Assembly: GCF_000732615.1 (NCBI RefSeq) | Contig: NZ_JPGL01000038.1 | Location: forward strand, 23,524 to 87,523 | DNA: 64,000 bases | Direction: 5' to 3' | Source: Burkholderia paludis | GTDB lineage: Bacteria; Pseudomonadota; Gammaproteobacteria; Burkholderiales; Burkholderiaceae | Shown here: in pieces, positions 36,879-46,705 of the stretch | Numbering within the stretch: the stretch's first letter is position 1 | How the letters are laid out: each line of letters begins with the position of its first letter | Notes under the pieces: generated by a model | The model's input: only the letters and a program-made list of their open reading frames with translations | Database searches by the model: none | Told to the model about the DNA's origin: nothing | Program-made: the position numbers and the translations under genes

Positions 36879-39800
36879 ATGCAACGCATCCTCAACGTGC
36901 TGACTCATCCGCGTACGCTCTCGATCGTCGGGATCGTCGCGTTAGCGGCCATTCTCTTCATCGTCGCCGACATGCTGCAGCTGCCGTTCCTGTGGGCGGC
37001 GATCGCGTTCGCGGCGATCCTCGCCCTGTGGCTCGTCGTCGCGCTGTGGCGCCGCTGGCGCGTGAAGCGCGCGAACCGGCAGCTCGGCCAGGTGCTGGAG
37101 GAACAGGCGGAAACCGGCAAGATCGCCGCGCCCGCCGCCGCCGCGCTCGCCCCCGATGCGAAGACGGCCGACCTCGACGTGCTGCGCACGCGCCTGTCGG
37201 ACGCGGTGAAGACGATCAAGACGTCGAAGATCGGCCAGGTCGCGGGCGGCTCCGCGCTGTACGAACTGCCGTGGTACATCGTGATCGGCAACCCGGCCGC
37301 GGGCAAGAGCAGCGCCGTGCTCAACTCCGGCCTGCAGTTCCCGTTCGCGGACAAGAACAGTGCCGTGATCCACGGCATCGGCGGGACGCGTAACTGCGAC
37401 TGGTTCTTCACGACCGAAGGGATCCTGCTCGACACGGCCGGCCGCTACTCGGTGCACGAGGAAGACCGCAGCGAGTGGCTCGGCTTCCTCGGCCTGCTCA
37501 AGCGCTACCGCCCGAAGGCGCCGATCAACGGCATCATCGTCACCGCGAGCATCGCCGAACTCACCGGCAACCGCCCCGAATTCGCGATCAACCTCGCGAA
37601 AAACCTCCGCCAGCGCGTTCAGGAACTGACGGAAAAGCTCGAGGTGTTCGCGCCGGTCTACGTGATGTTCACGAAGGCCGACCTGATCACCGGCTTCACC
37701 GAATTCTTCAGCAGCAGCGACAAGCACGAGTACGACCGCGTGTGGGGCGCGACGCTGCCCTACGAGCCTGACGACAAGCGCGACGTGGTCGCGCAGTTCG
37801 ACACGCACTTCGAGGAGCTCTACGAAGGGCTGAAGGAGATCAGCGTCGCGCAGCTGTCGCTGTCGCGCGGCAACCAGCTGTCGCCGGGGCAGTTGAGCTT
37901 CCCGCTCGAATTCTCGACGATCAAGCCGTCGCTGCGCGCGTTCCTCGCGACGCTGTTCGAGAACAACCCGTTCCAGTACAAGCCGATCTTCCGCGGCTTC
38001 TACTTCACCAGCGCGCTGCAGGAAGGCGAAACCAACAGCACGGCCGCGCAGCGCATCGCGAGCCGCTTCGGCCTCGACGCGAACGCGCTGCCGAAGCCGC
38101 ACAGCGCGTTCTCGAAGAACGGCTTCTTCCTGCGCGACCTGTTCTCGAAGGTGATCTTCGCCGACCGCCAGACGGTGCGCCAGTTCGCGAGCCCGACCAA
38201 GACGCGGCTGCGCTACGCGACCTTCTTCGGCTTCGTCGCGGCGCTCGCGCTCGCGCTGGGCGGCTGGACCTGGTCGACGATCGGCAACCAGCAGCTCGTC
38301 GCGAACGTGCAGGCCGACCTCGACAACGTCACGCGCCTGCAGCAGGGCCGCAACGACCTGCAGTCGCGCCTGCAGGCGATGGACATTCTCGAGGACCGGA
38401 TCGAGCAGCTCGAACAGTTCCGCCGCGACAAGCCGCTGTCGGTGTCGCTCGGCCTGTACCAGGGCGACCGTCTCGAGCAGCACCTGCTGACCGAGTACTA
38501 CAACGGCGTGCGCCAGATCCTGCTGGCCCCCGTGTCGCAGAACCTCGCGTCGTTCATGAAGGACGTGAACGCGCACCCCGAACAGCTCGTGCCGATGACG
38601 CGCCCGCCCGAATCGGGCGCCGTGCAGGGCGGCCCGATACCGGTCTCGACGAATGCGGCAGGCGTCGCGCAGCAGGCCGGCGCCGCCCAGGCCGCATCCG
38701 GCGCCGTGCCGGCTGCCGCCGCGCAGCAGCCGGCCGCACCGCAGGGCGGCCTCTACAGCGATGCGTCGCCGACCAACGTGCAGGACGCGTACAACGCGCT
38801 CAAGACCTACCTGATGCTGTCCGACAAGCGCCACGTCGAGCAGGCGCACCTGACCGACCAGCTCGCCCGTTTCTGGCGCGGCTGGCTCGAGACGAATCGC
38901 GGCAACATGCCGCGTGACGAGATGATCAAGAGCGCGGAGCGCATGATCTCGTTCTACCTGTCCCGCGTGAACGACGACGACTGGCCGATGATCGACGCGA
39001 ACCTCGCGCTCGTCGACCAGACCCGCGAGAACCTGCGCCGCGTCGTGCGCGGCATGCCGGCCCGCCAGCGCGTCTACGAGGAAATCAAGGCCCGCGCATC
39101 GACCCGCTTCGCGCCGATGACCATCGCGCGCATCGTCGGCGACGGCAACCAGTCGCTCGTGGCCGGCAGCTACGCGATTCCGGGCACGTTCACCCGCGAA
39201 GCGTGGTTCGACTACGTGCAGCCGGCGATCCGCGACGCGGCGACCAAGGAGCTGCAGGCGAAGGACTGGGTGCTGAATACGTCGACGCAAGACGACCTGA
39301 CGCTCGAGGGCAGCCCCGAGCAGATCCAGAAGACGCTCGTCGGCATGTACAAGACCGAGTACGCGCAGCACTGGCAGAAGTTCATGCAGGGCATCGCGGT
39401 ACAGGGCTTCAGCAGCTTCGGCCAGGCCGTCGACGGGATGAACCGCCTCGGCGACCCGCAGGATTCGCCGATCCGCAAGATCCTCGAGACCGCCTACGAC
39501 CAGACGTCGTGGGACAACCCGTCGCTCGCGAACGTGACGATCAAGAAGGCGCAGACGGGCGTCGTGAACTGGGTCAAGCAGCTGTTCTCGCGCTCGCAGG
39601 CCGGCCAGATGGCGGCCGCGAACATCGACATCAACGGCAATCCCGCCGAGGTGCCGATGGGTCCGATCGGCCAGGAGTTCGTCGGGCTCGCGCGGATCGT
39701 CGCGACGCATGACGGCACGTCGATGCTCAAGAGCTACATGGATTCGCTGTCGAAGGTCCGCACGCGCTTCAACGTGATCAAGAACCAGGGCGACCCGGGC

Positions 39801-40823
39801 CCCGGCGCGCGCCAGCTGATGCAGCAGACGCTCGACGGCAACGGCTCGGAACTCGCCGATTCGCTGAAGCTCGTCGACGAGCAGATGCTGACGGGCCTCA
39901 CCGATTCGCAACGCAAGTCGCTGCGTCCGCTGCTCGTGCGGCCGCTGATGCAGGCGTTCGCGGTCGTGATCCAGCCGGCCAGCGCCGAAGTCAACAAGGT
40001 GTGGAACGCGCAGGTCTACCAGCCGTTCCAGAACTCGCTCGCGACGAAGTACCCGTTCGCGGCGAACGCGAAGGTCGAGGCCGGCGCCGGCGAGATCGCG
40101 CAGGTGTTCGGCCCGGACGGCTCCATCGCGAAGTTCGTCGGCACGACGCTCGGGCCGCTCGCGGTGCGCCGCGGCGACACGCTCGCCGCCCGCACGTGGG
40201 GCGACATGGGCATCGGGCTCACGCCGGACTTCACGAACGGCTTCGCACGCTGGGTCGCGCCGCTCGCGGGCGGCGCCGCAGGCAGCGCGGCGGCGGCGTC
40301 CGAGCCGCAGACCGTGTTCCAGATCCTGCCGCAGCCGAGCACGGGCACGACGGAGTACACGATCGCGATCGACGGCCAGCAACTGCGCTACCGCAACACG
40401 CCGCCGCAGTGGACCAACTTCGTGTGGCCGAACCCGCAAGGCTCGCCGGGCGCGACGCTGGCCGCGACGACCTTCGACGGCCGCACGGTGCAGCTCGTCA
40501 ACGAGCCGGGCCGCTACGGTCTCGAGAAACTGATCAACTCGGCGCAACGCAAGCGCCGTCCGGACGGCACCTTCGACCTGACGTGGACGCAGGGCAGCGT
40601 GAACGTGTCGGTGACGATGCGCATCATCAGCACATCGCAGCCGACCGGCGGCGGCGGCGACCAGCCGCAGCAGCAGAGCCTGCGCGGCCTCACGCTGCCG
40701 TCGTCGGTCGCCGACGCGAGCGCGGGCGCCGCACTGAACGCGACCCAGTCCGGCACGGGCACGCCGGGCGCAGCGCCGGCCGTCGCGGCGGCCAACGCAA
40801 CGAACGCACAGGGGGCGCAATGA
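36879..40823 (+). CDS. tssM: T6SS membrane-complex protein TssM (IcmF)
   Basis: This 1,314-residue inner-membrane protein forms the trans-envelope channel of the T6SS with TssJ and TssL. Two N-terminal helices (about 10-55) precede a cytoplasmic NTPase domain with an intact Walker A, GNPAAGKSSAV (about residue 142). A third helix near residue 450 (FFGFVAALALALGGWTW) leads into the large periplasmic part, which contains the conserved IcmF C-terminal domain. An Ala/Gln-rich linker lies near 605-625 and another at the C-terminus. The start at 36879 is preferred to 36789. The stop overlaps the tagF start (ATGA). Confidence 0.96.
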   Translation: MQRILNVLTHPRTLSIVGIVALAAILFIVADMLQLPFLWAAIAFAAILALWLVVALWRRWRVKRANRQLGQVLEEQAETGKIAAPAAAALAPDAKTADLDVLRTRLSDAVKTIKTSKIGQVAGGSALYELPWYIVIGNPAAGKSSAVLNSGLQFPFADKNSAVIHGIGGTRNCDWFFTTEGILLDTAGRYSVHEEDRSEWLGFLGLLKRYRPKAPINGIIVTASIAELTGNRPEFAINLAKNLRQRVQELTEKLEVFAPVYVMFTKADLITGFTEFFSSSDKHEYDRVWGATLPYEPDDKRDVVAQFDTHFEELYEGLKEISVAQLSLSRGNQLSPGQLSFPLEFSTIKPSLRAFLATLFENNPFQYKPIFRGFYFTSALQEGETNSTAAQRIASRFGLDANALPKPHSAFSKNGFFLRDLFSKVIFADRQTVRQFASPTKTRLRYATFFGFVAALALALGGWTWSTIGNQQLVANVQADLDNVTRLQQGRNDLQSRLQAMDILEDRIEQLEQFRRDKPLSVSLGLYQGDRLEQHLLTEYYNGVRQILLAPVSQNLASFMKDVNAHPEQLVPMTRPPESGAVQGGPIPVSTNAAGVAQQAGAAQAASGAVPAAAAQQPAAPQGGLYSDASPTNVQDAYNALKTYLMLSDKRHVEQAHLTDQLARFWRGWLETNRGNMPRDEMIKSAERMISFYLSRVNDDDWPMIDANLALVDQTRENLRRVVRGMPARQRVYEEIKARASTRFAPMTIARIVGDGNQSLVAGSYAIPGTFTREAWFDYVQPAIRDAATKELQAKDWVLNTSTQDDLTLEGSPEQIQKTLVGMYKTEYAQHWQKFMQGIAVQGFSSFGQAVDGMNRLGDPQDSPIRKILETAYDQTSWDNPSLANVTIKKAQTGVVNWVKQLFSRSQAGQMAAANIDINGNPAEVPMGPIGQEFVGLARIVATHDGTSMLKSYMDSLSKVRTRFNVIKNQGDPGPGARQLMQQTLDGNGSELADSLKLVDEQMLTGLTDSQRKSLRPLLVRPLMQAFAVVIQPASAEVNKVWNAQVYQPFQNSLATKYPFAANAKVEAGAGEIAQVFGPDGSIAKFVGTTLGPLAVRRGDTLAARTWGDMGIGLTPDFTNGFARWVAPLAGGAAGSAAAASEPQTVFQILPQPSTGTTEYTIAIDGQQLRYRNTPPQWTNFVWPNPQGSPGATLAATTFDGRTVQLVNEPGRYGLEKLINSAQRKRRPDGTFDLTWTQGSVNVSVTMRIISTSQPTGGGGDQPQQQSLRGLTLPSSVADASAGAALNATQSGTGTPGAAPAVAAANATNAQGAQ

Positions 40824-41809
40824 CGCAAACGGTACAGGCGCAGATCGCCTACTTCGGCAAGATTCCGTCGCGCGGCGACTTCGTGAAGAGCGCGCACAAT
40901 CCGCAATTGCTGCAGACACTCGACCGCTGGATCGCGCAGGCGCTCGAGCTGCTCGCAGAAGATCCGCGCTGGAAGATCGTCTACGAGGAAGCGAAGCCGA
41001 TGCATTTCGCATTCCTCGGCTCGCGCAGCAAGCTCGCGATCGCGGGCCACATGGTCGCGAGCCACGACGTGTCGATGCGCCGCTTCCCGTTCCTCGGCGC
41101 GACGGCGCTCGAGGTCGACCGGCCGCTCGCGTTCCTCGCGCGCAGCCCGCTCGCGTTCGCGCGGCTGTGGTCGCGCGTCGCCTCGCAGATCCCGCCGCTG
41201 CTCGGCAAGGACGAACCGCCCGGCGCGCTGCAGGCGCTCGGCGACACGCAGGTGCCGATCGACGTCAGCGGCCCCGGCACGTCGCATGACGGCACCTTCA
41301 ACGACTTCGTCGAACACCAGTCGCTGTACGGCCTGCAGGAGATGCTGCTCGAAAGCGGCCATCCGGTGCGGCTGCGCGGCGCGATGCTCGCGCTCGGTTC
41401 GCTGCTGCGGCCGGTGATGCAGAGCGGCTCGTCGCACATCGAGCGCGGCCTCACGCTGCCGCTGCCGGTCGATCCGTTCTACCGCAGCCTCGTCGCCGCG
41501 TTCTGGCTCGAACTGATCGCGCCGTTCGTCGCGCAGGCCGATTTCGAGCTCGCGATCTTCATCGGCTCGATCGCCGAGCGCGAACGGCTCATCATCGGCT
41601 TCAACGGCGCGTCGGCAAAGACGCTGCTGAGCGTGGTCGACCCGCAAACCTACGCCGCCCACAACATCGACATCGACGATCCCGAGTGGATCGACGCCCA
41701 TGCGCAAAACGATCACCGGATCAGCAAGCTCGTCAGCTACCTCGATCAACCTCAACTCTCGCTGCGGGTCGCCATCGACGCGTTCCGCGAAGCGTTCATC
41801 GGAGGCTGA
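40820..41809 (+). CDS. tagF: T6SS-associated protein TagF
   Basis: This cytoplasmic protein of about 329 residues belongs to the TagF/ImpM family. The domain is seen at the N-terminus: IAYFGKIPSRGDFVKS and LDRWIAQALELL. TagF represses T6SS firing post-translationally in Pseudomonas and Agrobacterium (literature knowledge). No PppA/PpkA kinase-phosphatase pair or Fha gene is in this locus, so any control would use the phosphorylation-independent route. It overlaps tssM by 4 bp and is followed within 5 bp by the OmpA-like gene. Confidence 0.93.
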   Translation: MTQTVQAQIAYFGKIPSRGDFVKSAHNPQLLQTLDRWIAQALELLAEDPRWKIVYEEAKPMHFAFLGSRSKLAIAGHMVASHDVSMRRFPFLGATALEVDRPLAFLARSPLAFARLWSRVASQIPPLLGKDEPPGALQALGDTQVPIDVSGPGTSHDGTFNDFVEHQSLYGLQEMLLESGHPVRLRGAMLALGSLLRPVMQSGSSHIERGLTLPLPVDPFYRSLVAAFWLELIAPFVAQADFELAIFIGSIAERERLIIGFNGASAKTLLSVVDPQTYAAHNIDIDDPEWIDAHAQNDHRISKLVSYLDQPQLSLRVAIDAFREAFIGG

Positions 41810-41813
41810 CGGG

Positions 41814-42743
41814 ATGCATCGCATGAATCACCTCCTCGCCGCCCTCCTCGTCTCGGGCCTGTTCATCGGCAGCGGCGCGGCCCTCGCTCAGAACACCGGC
41901 GCGACCGTCACGCCGGTCGGCAACGGCACGGTTGCGACGACCGCGCTGCCCGCGAACCCCGGCGTCGCACCGGGGACGGCCTCCGGCGCCGTCGTGCACG
42001 GCACGGCCGGCACCGCGAGCACCCTCACGCCGCCGCCCGCGACGACGACGCCCGGCCAGGTGGTCGTCGGCGGCAAGGTGCCCGACGAGGCGACCAAGGC
42101 CGCCGTGCTGCAGAAGCTGCGCGATACCTACGGTGCGACGAACGTCGTCGACCAGATCGAGGTCGGCGATGTTGCAACGCCGCCGAACTGGAGCGCGAAC
42201 GTGCAGAAGCTCCTCGGCACCCAGCTCAAGCAGATCAGCAAGGGGCAACTGAAGATCACCGGCACGCAGATCGAGATGAAGGGCGAGGTGCACAACGAGG
42301 CGCAGCGCCAGCAGCTCGCGAGCGACATGGCGAATACGCTGAACCCGACGTATACGATCAGGAACGGGTTGCGCGTGTCGGCATCCGAACAGGGCGTGCT
42401 CGACCAGACGCTCGCGAACCGCACGATCGAGTTCGAGACCGGCAGCGCGACGCTCACGCCGCAGGGCAAGCTGATCCTCGACCAGATGGCGGCCGCGCTC
42501 GCGAAGATGCAGAACCGCACGGTCGACATCATCGGCCACACCGACAACTCGGGGAACCGCACTTCCAACATCGCACTGAGCCAGGCGCGTGCGGATGCGG
42601 TGAAGGGTTATCTGATCACGAAGAGCATTCCGCCGCAGCAGATGACGACGACGGGCGTCGGGCCGGATCAGCCGATCGCGCCGAACGACAGCGCGGATGG
42701 GCGGGCGCGGAATCGCCGGATCGAGTTCCGGGTGGGGCAGTAA
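41814..42743 (+). CDS. OmpA-family peptidoglycan-binding T6SS accessory protein
   Basis: This 309-residue protein has a cleavable signal peptide (LLAALLVSGLFIGSGAALA), a Thr/Ala/Pro-rich linker, a BON-like middle, and a C-terminal OmpA domain. The wall-binding motif is IDIIGHTDNSG-like (VDIIGHTDNSGNRTSNIALS, about 240) with NRRIEFRV at the end. TssL here lacks such a domain, so this protein probably anchors the membrane complex to peptidoglycan (a TagL-like role, inferred). GGAGG precedes the ATG at 41814; an ATG at 41823 is the alternative. It ends convergent with tssA. Confidence 0.9.
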   Translation: MHRMNHLLAALLVSGLFIGSGAALAQNTGATVTPVGNGTVATTALPANPGVAPGTASGAVVHGTAGTASTLTPPPATTTPGQVVVGGKVPDEATKAAVLQKLRDTYGATNVVDQIEVGDVATPPNWSANVQKLLGTQLKQISKGQLKITGTQIEMKGEVHNEAQRQQLASDMANTLNPTYTIRNGLRVSASEQGVLDQTLANRTIEFETGSATLTPQGKLILDQMAAALAKMQNRTVDIIGHTDNSGNRTSNIALSQARADAVKGYLITKSIPPQQMTTTGVGPDQPIAPNDSADGRARNRRIEFRVGQ

Positions 42744-42753
42744 CGGACGACCC

Positions 42754-42820
42754 GGCTGCTCCACGCGGAGCAGCCACGACGGCCACGGGCAACGGGCGGC
42801 GGCAGCAATGCGCCGCCCGT
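42754..42820. terminator. Two hairpins between convergent T6SS units
   Basis: GGCTGCTCC/GGAGCAGCC (42754-42775) and ACGGGCGGCG/CGCCGCCCGT (42792-42820) are perfect stems in the 84-bp gap between the OmpA-like gene and tssA. Neither has a real T-tract, so intrinsic termination is only possible. Confidence 0.5.
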
Positions 42821-42827
42821 CTTGCGT

Positions 42828-43949
42828 TTACGACTGCTCGTCGGGCCGCACGCCCAGCAGCTCGCGAATATGCGACAACGAGCCGTCGTCCTTCACGACG
42901 CTCTCGAGCCACTTGTGCAGCGGCATGTCGGCCCATTCGGCGGCCTTGTCGGCGAGGTAAGCGACCGGGCTGTGCGGCTCGGTCTGGCGGAAGTAGCGCG
43001 CGACCGCGCGCAACTGATCGACGGCCTGCGCACGGTTCTGGATGCCGGCGATCATCTGCGTCACCGGGGCGCGCGGAACGGATTGTGGCTGCACGTGGGT
43101 CTCCTCGGTCTGGATCGGATTGCCGAACACCGGCTCGATGCGCTCGGGTTGCGCCTGCGGTGCCGACTGCGTGTGCGGCGCGCTGCCCGTATAACCCTGC
43201 TCGCGCGCAAAGCGCTCGGCGAGCCGGTACACGGTCTCGAACGCATCACGCGCCTGCCGGAAGCTCGGCGCCGAATCGCCCGCGCGCTCGACGAGCCGCT
43301 CCTCGAACGCATCGAGCGCGAATTCGAACGCCTTCAGGTTCGCAAGCAACGCCGTATAGAACGCGATCGACGTCACGCGCCGCGACGAATCGATCTGCTC
43401 GATCGACGGCTTGCCGCGCGCGATCTCGTCCGCATGTTCGGGGTCGCGCTTGATGGCCTGCGCGACGTGCTGCGCCACCTCCCAGTCGAGCGTGCTGAAT
43501 GCATTCGACGCGCCGTCCGTCATCGGCACCGCGCGCAGCAGCTCGGCCGTGCGACCGGACAGCCACGCGACGTTGCCGAGCCGGTGCTCGATGTCGTCGT
43601 CTTCCGGCAGCGGGTGCACGGTCTCCCAGAATTCGCGGCACAGGCCCTCGAGCAGCGCATAGCCGTCGGTGAGGCCCGTGATGCCGTCCTCGAGCGCGAG
43701 CGCCTCGGTCAGCCACACGGCGAGCCGCAGGTCCTTCGTGCGCGTGCGCAGCAGTTCGCCCGCATGGTCGACGACAAAGCCCCAGTCGGCCTCCTTGATC
43801 TCGGTCACCCATTCGCCCTGGTCGAGCGTCGGATCGTCGTAGCGCCGCGCGTCCTGGATCGCGTCGAATTCGTTCGAAAACAGCAGGTCGTCGCCGCTGG
43901 GCGACGCATCGCTGATCGGCGTCAGCAGCTCGGGGAGATTGATCGGCAT
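42828..43949 (-). CDS. tssA: T6SS baseplate/sheath cap protein TssA
   Basis: This 373-residue cytoplasmic protein has an N-terminal ImpA domain (INLPELLTPISDASPSGDDL; DWGFVVDHAGELL; DLRLAVWLTEALAL). It is last in the leftward core operon. TssA primes baseplate assembly and caps the growing sheath. The C-terminal part ends with short helical segments (LADKAAEWADMPLHKWLESV), the ring-forming type. The 42-bp gap to clpV suggests a continuous transcript. Confidence 0.94.
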   Translation of the reverse strand: MPINLPELLTPISDASPSGDDLLFSNEFDAIQDARRYDDPTLDQGEWVTEIKEADWGFVVDHAGELLRTRTKDLRLAVWLTEALALEDGITGLTDGYALLEGLCREFWETVHPLPEDDDIEHRLGNVAWLSGRTAELLRAVPMTDGASNAFSTLDWEVAQHVAQAIKRDPEHADEIARGKPSIEQIDSSRRVTSIAFYTALLANLKAFEFALDAFEERLVERAGDSAPSFRQARDAFETVYRLAERFAREQGYTGSAPHTQSAPQAQPERIEPVFGNPIQTEETHVQPQSVPRAPVTQMIAGIQNRAQAVDQLRAVARYFRQTEPHSPVAYLADKAAEWADMPLHKWLESVVKDDGSLSHIRELLGVRPDEQS

Positions 43950-43991
43950 GGTTCGGTCAGTTCATCAATGCGGGGTGATACGCGGCCGCGC

Positions 43992-46661
43992 TCATTCGAC
44001 GGTGTACGTGAATTCGCCGGCCTCGTCCGCGCGCACCGCGATGCGCGCGATGGCCGCGCCGTCGGCGATCCGGCCGAGCACGTGGCCCGCGATCTCCGGC
44101 AGCAGCGTGCCGTTCAGGATATGGTCGACGTTGCGGGCGCCCGAGTCGACCTCGGTGCAGCGCGCCAGCACCGCATCGACGAGCGACTCGTCCCATTCGA
44201 ACGCGGCCTTGTGGTTCGCCTCGATCCGGCGGCGGATCCGCTCGAGCTTCAGCTCGATGATCTCGGCCAGCACGTCGTCGGAAATCGGATAGTACGGCAC
44301 GACCTTCATCCGCCCGAGGAACGCGGGCTTGAAGGTCTTGTACAGCTGCGGCCGCAGCGTCTCGGCAAGCGCGTCCGGGTCGGGCAGTTCCTCGGCCGGC
44401 TTGTTCAGGCACGCCTGCATCACCGCGGCGGAACCGACGTTCGACGTCAGGATGATCAGCGTGTTGCGGAAGTCGATCTCGCGCCCTTCGGCATCGTCCA
44501 TCGCGCCCTTGTCGAACACCTGGAAGAACATCTCCAGCACGTCGGGGTGCGCCTTCTCGACCTCGTCGAGCAGCACGACCGAATACGGGTTGCGACGCAC
44601 GGCCTCGGTCAGCACGCCGCCTTCGCCATAACCGACGTAGCCCGGCGGCGAACCCTTCAGGCCCGACACGCTGTGCGCTTCCTGGTACTCGCTCATGTTG
44701 ATCGTGACCATCTTGCGCTCGCCGCCGTACAGGATGTCGGCCAGCGCCAGCGCCGTCTCGGTCTTGCCGACGCCCGACGGCCCGACGAACATGAACACGC
44801 CGCGCGGCTTGTTCGGATCCTCGAGGTTCGCGGTCGCGGTGCGCACGCGCTGCGCGATCGCGTCGAGCGCGTGGTCCTGGCCGATCACGCGCGCGGCGAG
44901 CAGCGGCTGCAGGTTCAGCACGGTGTCGATCTCGTCCTTCACCATCCGGCCGAGCGGAATGCCCGTCCACGCGGCGACGATCTCGGCGACGACGTGGCCG
45001 TCCACCTGCAGCGGCACCATCGGCTCGCCGCCCTGCAGCGCGTGCAACGCGCCCACGCGTTCGGCAAGCTTGTCGCGGGTTGCCTGCACGTCGACCGGCT
45101 GGCCGTCTTCCGACGGGCCGCGCGCCTTGTCGAGCGCTTCGCGCAGCTCGGTGATCTCGGCGACGATCGCACGCTCCGCTTCGTAGCGCGCGTCATCCTT
45201 CGCAAGCTGTTCGAGCGCCGCGTCGCGCGTGCCGCGCAGTTCGCCGAGCCGCTCGTCGTGCGCCGCGCCGCCGGCCGCCTCGCGCTCCAGCGACGCGATT
45301 TCCGCGTCGATCCGCTCGATGCGCTTCTTCGTATCGTCGATCGCCGCCGGCGTCGCGCTGTGCGCGAGCGCGACCTTCGCGCACGCGGTATCGAGCACGC
45401 TGATCGCCTTGTCGGGCAGCTGGCGGCCGCTGATGTAGCGGTGCGACAAACGCACGGCCTCGGTGATCGCGTCGTCGAGGATCCGCACGTTGAAGTGCTT
45501 CTCCATCAGGCCGGACATGCCGCGCAGCATCGCGGCCGCGAGCGGCTCGCCCGGCTCCTCGACCTTCACGACCTGGAAGCGCCGCGCGAGCGCCGCATCC
45601 TTCTCGAAGTACTTCTTGTATTCGCTCCACGTCGTCGCGGCGATCGTGCGCAGTTCGCCGCGCGCGAGCGCCGGCTTCAGCAGGTTCGCCGCATCGTTCT
45701 GGCCGGCCTGGCCGCCCGCGCCGATGATCGTGTGCGCCTCGTCGATGAACAGGATGATCGGGTGCGCGCTCTTCTTCACCTCGTCGATCACGCTCTTCAG
45801 GCGATTCTCGAATTCGCCCTTCACGCTCGCGCCGGCCTGCAGCAGCCCCATGTCGAGCACGTGCAGCGCGACGCCGCGCAACGGCGGCGGCACGTCGTCG
45901 GCCGCGATGCGCAGCGCGAGCCCCTCGACGACCGCCGTTTTGCCGACCCCGGCCTCGCCGGTCATGATCGGGTTGTTCTGGCGGCGGCGCATCAGGATGT
46001 CGATCGCCTGGCGGATCTCGGCTTCGCGGCCGATCACCGGGTCGATCTTGCCGTCGCGCGCACGCTGCGTGAGGTTGGTCGTGTACGTGTCGAGCGCGGG
46101 CGTCTTCGACGGGCCGGCCGCGGGGACCGCGCCGTCGGCCGCCGACGCCGCGTCGCCGTCATCCGCGTCGCCCCGGCGCGGCTCGGCCTCGCTCGAGCCG
46201 GCCATGATCTCGTCGAACTTGTGCTTCAGGTCCGTCACGTTCACTTCCGCGAATTGCGACGACATCCGTTGCGCGAACTGCGCCAGATCCGGCGCCGTCA
46301 GCAGCGCCAGCAACAGGTGCCCGGAACGGATGCGGCCGAGCTGCGAATCGAGCGACGCGATCAGCCAGGCCTGCTCGAACAGCGCGATCAGGTGCACGGA
46401 AAACACCGGCGTGCGCGTGTTGCCGGTCTTCAGGCGCGTCAGCTCGCGCTCCAGATCGGCGCGCAGCGCATGCGGATCGACGCGGCTCGCGCGCAGCGCG
46501 AGCGGCAGGTCGCCCGCCGGCTCCTCGAGCAACGCGAGGAACAGGTGCTCCAGATCGACCTCGTAGTGGCCGCGCGCCAGGCACGCGCTCGCCGCACGCT
46601 CGGTCGCGTGCCGGCTCAGCGGGTTCAGTTTCGTGATCAGGGTCTTCAGAGGCGTGCTCAT
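43992..46661 (-). CDS. clpV: T6SS AAA+ ATPase TssH/ClpV
   Basis: This 889-residue hexameric unfoldase dismantles contracted TssB/TssC sheath. The N-terminal Clp repeat domain (HATERAASACLARGHYEVDL) is followed by two AAA+ modules with Walker A GEAGVGKTAVVEG (about 235) and GPSGVGKTETALA (about 627). A ClpB-like middle coiled coil lies between about residues 440 and 550. The frame is open upstream to 47669 but the conserved start is MSTPLKTLITKLN at 46661. It is 45 bp after tssG. Confidence 0.96.
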   Translation of the reverse strand: MSTPLKTLITKLNPLSRHATERAASACLARGHYEVDLEHLFLALLEEPAGDLPLALRASRVDPHALRADLERELTRLKTGNTRTPVFSVHLIALFEQAWLIASLDSQLGRIRSGHLLLALLTAPDLAQFAQRMSSQFAEVNVTDLKHKFDEIMAGSSEAEPRRGDADDGDAASAADGAVPAAGPSKTPALDTYTTNLTQRARDGKIDPVIGREAEIRQAIDILMRRRQNNPIMTGEAGVGKTAVVEGLALRIAADDVPPPLRGVALHVLDMGLLQAGASVKGEFENRLKSVIDEVKKSAHPIILFIDEAHTIIGAGGQAGQNDAANLLKPALARGELRTIAATTWSEYKKYFEKDAALARRFQVVKVEEPGEPLAAAMLRGMSGLMEKHFNVRILDDAITEAVRLSHRYISGRQLPDKAISVLDTACAKVALAHSATPAAIDDTKKRIERIDAEIASLEREAAGGAAHDERLGELRGTRDAALEQLAKDDARYEAERAIVAEITELREALDKARGPSEDGQPVDVQATRDKLAERVGALHALQGGEPMVPLQVDGHVVAEIVAAWTGIPLGRMVKDEIDTVLNLQPLLAARVIGQDHALDAIAQRVRTATANLEDPNKPRGVFMFVGPSGVGKTETALALADILYGGERKMVTINMSEYQEAHSVSGLKGSPPGYVGYGEGGVLTEAVRRNPYSVVLLDEVEKAHPDVLEMFFQVFDKGAMDDAEGREIDFRNTLIILTSNVGSAAVMQACLNKPAEELPDPDALAETLRPQLYKTFKPAFLGRMKVVPYYPISDDVLAEIIELKLERIRRRIEANHKAAFEWDESLVDAVLARCTEVDSGARNVDHILNGTLLPEIAGHVLGRIADGAAIARIAVRADEAGEFTYTVE

Positions 46662-46705
46662 GGCGTCGATCTCAGGTTCGATTGCGTGTTTGTTGTCGTT
46701 GGGAA

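Noticed and set aside
36942..41012. Minus-strand frame of 1,356 codons
   Set aside because: It is antisense to tssM and tagF, both supported by motifs and gene order.
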